Shown: piece by piece, positions 42,367 to 50,696 of the stretch | Layout of the letters: every line of letters starts with the position of its first letter | How positions within the stretch are numbered: position 1 is the stretch's first letter | NCBI GenBank assembly: GCA_965644315.1 | Contig: CBFFRQ010000016.1 | Coordinates: 62,001-126,000, forward strand | Direction of reading: 5' to 3' | Origin: Caecitellus pseudoparvulus | Lineage: Eukaryota > Bigyra: Bicosoecida | DNA: 64,000 nucleotides | The notes under the pieces: model-generated | Told to the model about the DNA's origin: nothing | Database searches by the model: none | Seen by the model: only the letters and a program-made list of their open reading frames with translations | Translations under genes and position numbers: made by a program

Positions 42367-45300
42367 CTACGCAAACTCCAGCATTTGGTCGAACTGCTCC
42401 TCCGAGGCCGCCCGCACCTCCGGGCTCCAGTGCGCCCTGTTCGCCACTAGCGCCCGCGTGACGGCTTGCTGGGTGCCCCGTGAAGGCAGGATGTAGTACA
42501 GCCGGACGTACATGTTGGAGATGAGGTCCAGTGCGCCCCGCGCCACGGCAGCGTGGTCCGACGTCAAGCACTCGATGATGCGGTACACCAGGCTGCGCAT
42601 GAGGGCGCGCTGGCCTGTGACGAGGGGGGCTGGGCACGCTAGCATGACGGTCTGGGTCAGGCGCAGCCAGGACACTTCCCGCCCTGCATCCTTGCGGGGC
42701 CAGGCGGCCAGGAAGCGGTGCAGGAGCACCAGCGCGATGTGAGGTCGCGGCGGCACCATGGAAGACACGACCTCACACAGCACCTCGAAGTGCTCGTCCA
42801 GCAACGGCCGTGTCCGCGCCGCGTTGACAAAGGCACGTGCCAGCAGCTCCAGCTGCGCCGTGAGCCAGGTGGAGGTGCCAGGGGGTGCTGATGGCGTCAG
42901 GTTCTGGCACTCCCGAGACACGGTGCGGGTGCAGAAGGAAAGCAGGTCCACGAGGTAGCCGCCGTCGCCGATGCCGCCCACGATGCGGCGACCGCCCATG
43001 CGCCCCGCAGCGGCAGCCTCAGCCTCCAGCACCACGGCGTGGCGAAAGCGCCTGCGGTTTTTGAGGTCACGCAGGAATGTCTCCAGGTGGTCTGCCGACA
43101 CCTCTGCGAGGGCCTTGGTGATCCACAGGCGGTACACGGGCAGCTTGAGGAAGGCCGCGCGCAGGGCACAGTAGCGCTGGGACGGCAGGTGGGGCGGGTC
43201 GTCCACCAGCTCCCACATCCACCGGCACAGCACGCGCTGACCGAAGGCCTCCCAGAAGGCCTTGGTGGGGGCCCAGTACCCCACTGGGGCGGGGGGGCTG
43301 GGCGCTGGGGTGCTGCGTGCTGCGCCCTCGGCCGTGTCCCCCCCCCGCGAGGGACAAAAGGGTGTGCCGGGCGTGTCGTTCCAGTCGTGCTGCCCCTGCT
43401 GTGCTGCGTTGGAGGAGCCGCTGTCCAGGAGGGTGGGGCGCAAGGCAGCCAGTGGGCCGGGGGGGGTGGACCCCCCCTCATCCCGTGCCGCCTCGGCGCC
43501 TGGGGGGGGCGCCATCATCTCGGCCAGCACGGAGCCGGGGGAGGGACCCGTGCCGGAGGGGGGGTCCAGCGCAAGCGGAGGGGGGGTCCCCACCCCCTCC
43601 GCCTCCGCCAGCGCCCCCCCATCCTCCATCGCGCTGCTGTCCAGGCTGACACTGCGGGCGCGGCGGCGGATTGCGGGGGGGGGCGACAGCCCGCCGCTGG
43701 ACACGGTGCCCCCCCCCGCCGAGCTGCCGCCTGGGCTGCCAGTGGCAGAGCTGGTGACACTGCTGACGTCATCAGGGGGGGACAGGGGGGAGGTGGGCGG
43801 GGACCGCGCCGCCTGCACGGCAGGAGCCGCCGTCCCCTGTGTGTCCCCTCCCCCCGGCGCGGGGCTGGCGAAGTGCAGGGTGGGGGAGGGGGGGGGTCTG
43901 CTGCCTGCCAGACGGGGCGGTGACCCCCCCTCCCCGACACCCGTACCTCCCCCGCCATGGCCCAACAAGGCAGAAGGAGGAGACATGGTCCAGGTCTTGG
44001 GGGGGCTGTCCCCCCCTCCACCCCCCCCCCCACTGCGCTGGGCCAGGCTGCCGAATGTGCCTGGTGAGGAAAGGGCTCGGCCCAGGGACAGGTGCCCTGG
44101 TGAGGCGGAGAGGCTGGACTGGTAGGGGGAGGCGAAGAGTGGGGGGGAGAGGGGGGTACCGCGCACAGCTGCCAGCTGCAGGGAGGGCAGTGGGGCGCCG
44201 TCTCCTGTGGTGTTGGGGGAAGTGGAGGGTGGGCCCATGCCACCCCTTCGTTCAGGGGGGCTGAAGGAAGAGGGGGGCGAGGAACCCCCCCCTTCACCCA
44301 CTCCCCCCTGCAGCACAGCGGAGGCGGAGGCTGCGCGCATGAGGGGCGGGCAGCCCTGTGAGGGGGGGGCTGGGCCACTGGCAGCAGGGGTTGGCGCGGC
44401 GGCTGCGTCCGTCGCGCGTGTGGCGGCGGGTGGAGGGAGCAGCGTGCCGCCGCCGCGCCCGCCACCCCCCGCTGAGTGTGCCGTCATGGAGAGGGGGGAG
44501 GGGGTGTGGGGGCCCCCCCCTCCGAAGCCGAAGCTGGCCAGTGCAGAGGAGGTGGCATCGGGTGACAGGCTGGAGACACGCTGGGCGGCGTCGGGGAAGA
44601 GGGGGAGGGGGCGGGTGTCCAGGGTGGGCGCGCGGGACCCCCCCTCCTCCGCTGTCGGCAGGGGGGGTGTGCGGTGTGTCTCAGTGTCGGCAGACTCGTC
44701 TTGGTCGTGCAGGGGGGGGGTGCACCCCCCCTCCTCCAGGGACGCAGGGGAGTCCAGGCCCCCCTCATCCTCCTCCTCCACATGCCCCCCTCCCAGTGGG
44801 ACGTGGAGAGGCGGAGGGGGGGTGCCGCCCCTGTCTGACGCCCCCCCTTGTCCAGCCAGCGCTGAAGGGGGCGGGGAAGGGGCCTGCTCCCCCTCTGGCG
44901 ACCCAGCGGTGGGGCCTGGGGAGACGGAGGCGGGGGGTGGTGACTCCCCACCCCGGCCTGGGGCGCGGACAAAATGGACGAATGACGTCAGGGGCGTGAG
45001 GTCGCTAAACTCCGCAGCGAGGAAGTGGCGCATGGCGGCGAAGGCGGAGGACTGCCGTCCCCGCCGGCCCCCCGAGCTGAAGGGGTCGTAGCCCCCCCCC
45101 ATACACCCCTCGTCCCCCCCCTCGTCGCTGGACGCGCCGTCCCCCTCCTCCTCCCCCGTGTCCCCCCTGCCCCCGCACGATGCCGTCCGGGAACAGTGTG
45201 CTCAGCATGGCGCTAGTGAGGGTGCCTGCCGCCATCATGCGGTCAGCGGGGCGGCCTGCGTCCAGGATCGGACCACCCCCCCCTCCACCTGCCCCTGCAC

Positions 45301-46594
45301 CCCCCCCCTCCTCCGGGGCATCATCCCGCACAGCAGGCGCCGAGGAAGGCACCGCCCCCCCCTGCGGCACCACGTGCTGCACGATACCGCTGGCCATTTC
45401 CAGGGGCGTGCTGCTGCCGCCGCCCTCCTCGTCTGATGCGTTTCGCGGCTGCGGCACCCGTAGTGTGGGTGTGGCCATGCCGGCGGGGCGCTGCCGAGCT
45501 GGAGGGGGGGCGGAGGGGGGTGTGTACCCCCCTTCCCTCTCACTCAGGGTGACAGCTGCAGGAGGGGTGTCTGGGCGCGGCGTGACGGCTGCCTGAGGGG
45601 GGGGGCTGGTGTCACCCCCCCCCTCTTCGTCGCTGCCCCCCCCCGCCGCCTTGGGGTCTGAGGGGGTGCGGGAGGTGGACAGGGGCGAGGGCGCGCCTGC
45701 CTCGACCCCCCCCTCCACCCCCTTGGACTGACTCCGACGCCACTGGCGCCGACCCCGGCGGAGCGTGGGCAAGCTGCGCAGGGGGGGGGTGGCGTCTGAC
45801 GCTCGCCCCACCCGCTGGCCTGGCGAACGTGATGCGGTGGTGATGGCGCCCTGCGGCCCCACGAACCAGTCCGACAGGCTGGCCAGGGAGGGCGGCGCAT
45901 ACACGTTGGCGGCGTTCCACACGCCGCCCAGTGTCGGCACGTCAGGTGTGGAGGGGGCGGCAGAGGACGCTGAGCCAGAGCGCCCCCGTGGGGGTGTGCC
46001 TGCCTCGCCGCCCTCCGTGCTCAGCACAGCTAAGGAGGCGCCAGGGCCACAATGGGGTGCATCTTCATGAGCTAGGATGGGGGTTGCCGCCCCCATGTCG
46101 CTGCCCCCTGCAATGCCAGGGCTGCCGAGTGACTTGGAGGAAACGCCGCCGCCCTCACCGCTGCTCTGGCTGCCGCCATCGGCAGCGGCCGTGCCAATGT
46201 CCACCTGGAAGTTGAAGTGGTCTGCTTGATCTCGCAGTGCAGCGCGCCTGGCGTGGGCGGCAGCTGCGCTGCGGCTGTGCTGCGAGAACCGCCCGCCGCC
46301 AATGGCTCGAGCAAAGCGGCCGCCGCCTCGCCTGCCTCGTCGACGGCCTGGCGCCTGGCGAGGCTTGAATGCCGCAGGCAGGTAGTCCGCGTGGTCCACC
46401 TTCTTCTTGCTGTGTGGGTGCGGGGCCAAGTGTGCACACGGCGCCGAGAAGAGGCGAAGGCCCAGCGCCGCTGCCTGGCATGAGCACCTGGAGCTGCCAT
46501 GTTCGGCGTTTCGTCAGCGAAATGCCATGAAACCCCGACGCAAAATGACCACGCACCTTGCCACGAGGCGCTTGCCAACCATAGAGCTGGACAT
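42367..46594 (-). CDS. PP2A B56 (B')-like protein with very long disordered N-terminus; frame break
   Basis: PP2A B56 subunits direct the phosphatase to substrates. Exon 1 is 46594-46557; an intron (46556-46410, phase 2) joins it to SKKKVDHADYLPAAF. The frame runs to about 45150, then the coding signal continues in another frame (TGEEEGDGASSDEGG) to the stop at 42367. The switch near 45150-45190 has no normal intron; a 28- or 31-nt excision, a homopolymer sequencing error or a true frameshift would explain it. The last 300 residues carry the B56 helical repeats: FWEAFGQRVLCRWMW, AFLKLPVYRLWITKALAE, ALVLLHRFLAAWPRKDAGRE, IIECLTSDHAAVARGALDLI and RAHWSPEVRAASEEQFDQML. Some 900-1000 residues before it are Gly/Pro/Ser-rich with repeated EGGxTPP. 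Canonical B56 lacks such an extension. Confidence 0.65.
43261..45800 (-). repeat. Dense G/C homopolymer runs and G-run/C-run inverted repeats
   Basis: Runs of six to ten G or C occur every few dozen bases; more than ten fall in the first 550 nt. Clear inverted repeats: 43459-43477 (G8-TGGA-C7), 44272-44292 (G6-7nt-C8), 44712-44731 (G9-TGCA-C7), 45515-45532 (G6-TGTGTA-C6) and 45597-45623 (G9-9nt-C9). On the coding strand they read variants of EGGxTPP. Confidence 0.85.
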
Positions 46595-47039
46595 GACTGC
46601 TGTGTGACTTCGGCCAACCCTTCAAACCAATTCTAAATGGGCTCGTGGCTGCCAGCCACTGGGCCCTGCTTCGCCTCAGCCCGAACGGTGCTTGGCAGCG
46701 TTGCAGGCTTTCTCAGCATAGAGGCCCCAGCAGCGCGGCCTTGCCGGTCGCAGAGAGCGCAACTAACATGAGTTGACGTGTTCATGGCGCGCCCGCAGTC
46801 CAGGGCGAGAGCAATGGGCACGGTGCCGGAGATTTGGTGCCGGCCCTGACGTGACAATTTCCGCGTGGGGCCTGGACCCCCCCCCTCGCAGCAGCCAGAG
46901 AGACAAGAGTCCACAATTCCATTCACCACAAAAGCATGGGTGGAAATGGCTCTGGAGCAGAGGCTCATTCTGCGGGGTTGGGCAGTTCCATCGGCACGGG
47001 TGACACCAACGCCAGCTGAGTGCGGTAATTGAGCTGGGC
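46595..47039. other. Divergent intergenic region B56-like / C9orf78
   Basis: These 445 nt contain a C-run (about 46868-46885). No TATA box or coding frame I can support. Confidence 0.45.
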
Positions 47040-48055
47040 ATGTCTGACACTGGCTCGCCCCCTGGCGAGGGCGCGGCGCAGACGCCAGCCGTGCCCTCCT
47101 TCGGAAAGGTGGCACGAAAGGGGAAACGCAAGGGTGTGAAACGCAGGCGGGCCACTGGTGCGCTCCCTGCCACGCACGCCTGCACGGCTTGCATACAGCA
47201 CCAATCCCTTGCTGCTCCGCACAGAGCCAGAGGAAGAGCTGGATGCGGGGCCGGCTGATGCCGTGGCCACCATTGCAGACATTCGAGAGGAACAAAAGGT
47301 GCCGTGCATGTGCAGCGGACCGCCCCTGCCGCCCCCCGTCATGCTCTGCCACCGCTCTTGCACAGGCCCGGGTGCGCAGGCGAGGTGTGGACGGCACAGG
47401 CGCTGACGCAGCGACAAACCCCATCACTGCCGCCGCAGCAGCCAAGGCGAAGCGAGAGGCTGCAGCGGCGTCCAAGGCAGCCGCAGCCGCCGCCTCTGCC
47501 CCCGCAGCTGGCGTTTCCGCCGCCACACTGGCCGAAGTGTCACAGCAAGCAGCGAAGATGGACCCGCTGCTCAAGGGCGGTTTCCGCGTTGAAACGCACA
47601 AGAAAGTGGACCTGGACGCCGACGATAACCCGCTCATGGCAGCGTATGTGGCTGAGCGCCTGGCAGAGATCAAGGGCACCGCACCGAGTGACTCCGCCCA
47701 GTCGGGTGCAACGCCAGCTGACTCGGCTGGCGCTGACGCCGACATGTACGCCCTGCCACCTGCCGCTGCAGCAGCCGTCGCGGCAGCAGCAGCTGTGAAG
47801 CCAGCTGCTCCAGCCCACGCTGGCCCGCTGTACATGAACATGGGGTTGGCGGAGGTGCAGCTGCCGCAGTCCTTTGCCGACGCCAACGCAGCAGCCACGC
47901 GTGCTGCGTTGGAGCAGCAGATGCAGCAGGGCGTACCAAGCCCCTCTAGCACGGCGCCGAGGGGCGGCTCCCTCACGGCGAATTACGCGTCCCAGGCGGC
48001 ACAGTACGAGGCCGCCGCTGCCCGGCCCAAGCGCGTGCCCGGGTCCCATCCCTGA
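47040..48055 (+). CDS. C9orf78: C9orf78/Hep59 (Tls1-like) spliceosome-associated protein
   Basis: C9orf78 and fission-yeast Tls1 bind the spliceosomal helicase Brr2 and affect splice-site choice. Exons are 47040-47157, 47225-47298 and 47366-48055 with consistent phases, giving 293 residues. The order of weak family blocks is conserved. A basic stretch (GKRKGVKRRR) and IREEQKARVRRRGVDG come first. Then GFRVETHKKVDLDADDNPLMAAYVAERL matches the family FSxETNxxDEDxxMxxYIExxL. ADMYALP matches the short LYELP block, NMGLAEVQLP the IPEVDLG block, and LTANYASQAAQYEAA the MAVNYxxHxRF block. Ala-rich runs are inserted. The characteristic C-terminal basic end is shortened. Confidence 0.72.
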
Positions 48056-48167
48056 GCCAGCGAGGGGCGGGGTGGGCAGCGCACGCTGGACGCACAGTGC
48101 ATTGCAGTGGCACAGAAATTACAACACGCCAGGGGCCGGCAGCAGAGGCCACGCTCCGGGCCGCAGC

Positions 48168-49123
48168 CTACACAATGCGCTCCAGCTCTGTTGCGTAGGC
48201 CAGCGTCTGGTGCATGACAGCCTGGGCGGGGATGGCGCCGGCAGAGCTGGTGCTGTCGGAATGAAAGATGACGCGATCACCCTCCACGCGCCACTCGGGC
48301 TGCTCCGCCGCGGCGTACTTCGCCACCGCCTCCGCTGAGGGCAGGTGCAGGCGCTGTGCGGCAGCCTGCAGGGTCATACTGGGATAGGCGGCGGCGGCAC
48401 AGCTGGCCGCCTCGCCTCGGGCCGTGTCTTGCAGGGCCTGCACGAAGGGCGCGTAGAGGGGAGACGGCAACGCTCCGTCTCCCGCTCCGGCTGCCTTGCC
48501 GAAGTAGCCCTGCTGCAGCGCCTGCTGCAGCTCCAGGGGAAACGCCACCAGGGGCGATGCTGTGTCGGTGTCATCCAACAGCTCCAGCTCCACATGGAAC
48601 ACGTCAAGCTTGTTCTCCACCAACAGACGCAGCAGGTTCAGTCCCAAGATCAGCGCGCGCTGCGTGGAGGGCGTCACCTTGTCCCTGGAGAAGGAGAGGG
48701 GTGGTGGACACAGGTGCCACCAACAGGCCGGCGGCATACTGACGTGCGCTGGGCACGCACTTGAGCGCAGCGTAGAATGGCCGGAGTTGGGCAAAGTGCT
48801 TCTCGAACTCCTCGGATGATCCCTTCTTCGTGCTGAGAATGCACGCAGCTTCGAAGGTGTCCCCTGCGCATCGACGGCAGGCCAACCATGTACGGCGTGT
48901 CACGGTGAAACGCCAGTGGCGGGGTGCACGCACGAGCCACCTGCATCTCTTGGGCAGCGGTGCTGCTCTGGGCCAGAGTGGGCGGAAGGGAGGGAAACGA
49001 CATCAAAGCCACCTTCAGCTGCACGAGGGCCTCCTCTGCTGCCGGGAAGTTTCCGGAGTTCACGGCATCCTGCAGCTGGCTCAGCAAGCCCGCTGCTTGA
49101 GCCACGCCAACGGTAGACGCCAT
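48168..49123 (-). CDS. RPN12: 26S proteasome regulatory subunit RPN12 (PSMD8)
   Basis: A lid subunit of the 19S regulatory particle, with a PCI-type fold. On the minus strand the exons are 49123-48934, 48863-48761 and 48684-48168 (introns 70 and 76 nt, both GTGCGT...CAG), giving 269 residues, the usual RPN12 size. The first junction rebuilds EMQVARDTFEAACIL, matching PSMD8 LARDILEIGAQWSIL, and the second PFYAALKDKVTPS. Further on, ILGLNLLRLLVENKLDVFHVELELL matches [25 protein letters not shown], and the end TLAYATELERIV matches VIEYARQLEMIV. It is divergent with SEC22, 304 nt between starts. Confidence 0.92.
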
Positions 49124-49427
49124 GCTGCCTGGGCTGTGTGGGCGAGGACTGAGGAATCTGACGTAGTTCCGAGCACGTGCAAGTTGTGATGGGTTTCCGT
49201 TGTCGTGGTAAATGGTTGTGCATCCTTCCGCTGACTGCTCCGAAGTTCGACAGTGGGGAAGGAAGACCTGCGTGGTCTGCCGTGCACCACGCAGCGTTCG
49301 GGACAGCGCTGCGCATGGTGCCACAAAATGAATCACCCAGGGGAACCTCGTAGCCAGTCAGAGGTGGCGTGTGCAGCTCTACTTTCCTCGGCAGCCAGCC
49401 CGACCACGCCTTCCCTTGTGCACCACC
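49124..49427. other. Divergent promoter region RPN12 / SEC22
   Basis: These 304 nt lie between two start codons. I see no TATA box and no copy of the CAATTTCCGCA element. Confidence 0.45.
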
Positions 49428-50546
49428 ATGCCGTTGCTGACCATCATCGCCCGTGTCACAGATGGACTGCCGCTCGTGCGTCCACTGCTGCCGCCTGCAC
49501 CACATACACCCACAGGACAATTGTCCGATCCCTATGCAGGTGGCTTCGCAGCCCAGCAGTGGCAGCCAGGACCTGACAACGATGCGGGAACAGGTACGCA
49601 GCAAGCAGGCAGCGGACGGAAATTGAGAGGGAAACGCCAGACGCACGCTGCACCTGCGCAGGCACGGCAAATCATCCGCAAGCTGAACCACCACTCGCCG
49701 TTGAAGATGGCCATTGATGCTGGTGACTACTACTTCTGGTGCGTTTGCCACCTGCTCCAGTGCCCTCCTTCCCTCTGCACGGCGCTGCTCTTGCCACGTG
49801 TGGCGCACGCAGCTACGTGATTGAGGATGGCATGTGCTACCTGACGTTGAACAAGCAGTCCTTCGCGCGGCGCCAGTGCTTCGCCTTCTTAGCGGCTGTT
49901 AAAGCAGAGTTTGTGCAGCACTTGCAAACGACGCATGGGGCCGGGTGCGTGCTCCCGCATCGCAACGCAGCAGGCGCACGAGTGCATCACTAGTCCACTC
50001 AAATCGCCTCTGCAGATGGCGCACCGCAGTCGACACCGTCGCACGGTCGTACAAGTTCATCCGCTTCGACAAAAACATCCAACAGATCGGGTGTGTTCCG
50101 CCTGCGCACTCCCTTGCAGCGCCAGCAGACGTCACTCCCCTGCGTTCTTCCTTGCTCAGGCGAGAGTACAGTGACCCCGACAAGCGCCCCGACGCACGGC
50201 TGGCGGAGGAGCTGGCAGACATCCACACCATCATGCAGCGCAACCTGCAGGAGGTGCTCAACCGCGGCGAGAAGCTCGAAAGTGAGTCTCGCGCCTGCCA
50301 GGAGTGCCCTAGCCCGTGGCTCGCACCGCCTGCCCACCCCCTCGCACAGCCACCAGCAAGATCACTAGCCGGCTGAGGGACCAGAGCTCCAAGTACAAGT
50401 GGAACGCCACGCAGATGAACCGCATGGCCTGGCTCAGGCGCATGGCCCCCTGGGCAATCGGCGCCATCTTGCTGCTGGCAGTGCTGTATTGGAGGTTTGG
50501 CATGGGCAGTGCAGCTGAAGCGGCAGAATCTGCAGATGGGCAGTAG
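49428..50546 (+). CDS. SEC22: R-SNARE SEC22
   Basis: A vesicle SNARE of ER-Golgi transport with an N-terminal longin domain. Five exons: 49428-49738, 49813-49944, 50016-50090, 50160-50281 and 50350-50546, all four introns 68-74 nt, phases consistent, 278 residues. Longin start MPLLTIIARVTDGLPLV, then KLNHHSPLKMAIDAG, YVIEDGMCYLTL, RQCFAFLAAVKAEF and YKFIRFDKNIQQ, all in SEC22 order. The SNARE motif is ELADIHTIMQRNLQEVLNRGEKLE with the zero-layer Arg in NRGE, and the tail anchor is WAIGAILLLAVLYWRF. Unlike other SEC22s it has an insert of about 45 residues after the first longin strand, rich in Gly and Gln and containing GRKLRGKRQ. Confidence 0.92.
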
Positions 50547-50632
50547 ACCGCACCGGTGCACTTTCCGTGACAAGGGGTGCAGAGGAACGCCAACTTTAGA
50601 CAGCCATCTGAGTTCCTGCATTGCTGCGCCTG

Positions 50633-50638
50633 TATAAT
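50633..50638 (+). promoter_or_regulatory. TATAAT-like element upstream of AFG2
   Basis: TATAAT, 51 nt before the CAATTTCCGCA element and 64 nt before the AFG2 ATG. A plausible TATA box. Confidence 0.3.
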
Positions 50639-50683
50639 TTCATTTGCGTTGTTTCAAGCGGCACACTCACCTGCCTCGCTGCC

Positions 50684-50694
50684 CAATTTCCGCA
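50684..50694 (+). promoter_or_regulatory. CAATTTCCGCA element two bases before the AFG2 start codon
   Basis: The sequence is CAATTTCCGCA-CC-ATGG. Orientation and spacing match the copy before the LRR gene at 37506. Confidence 0.45.
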
Positions 50695-50696
50695 CC

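Noticed and set aside
45098-46429. Treating the two halves of the B56-like gene as separate genes
   Set aside because: The downstream part has no start context and the acidic coding signal continues across the frame change, so one gene with a frame break is simpler.
46633-47976. 447-codon open frame on the minus strand
   Set aside because: Antisense to the C9orf78-like gene and its promoter; Ala-rich with no domain.
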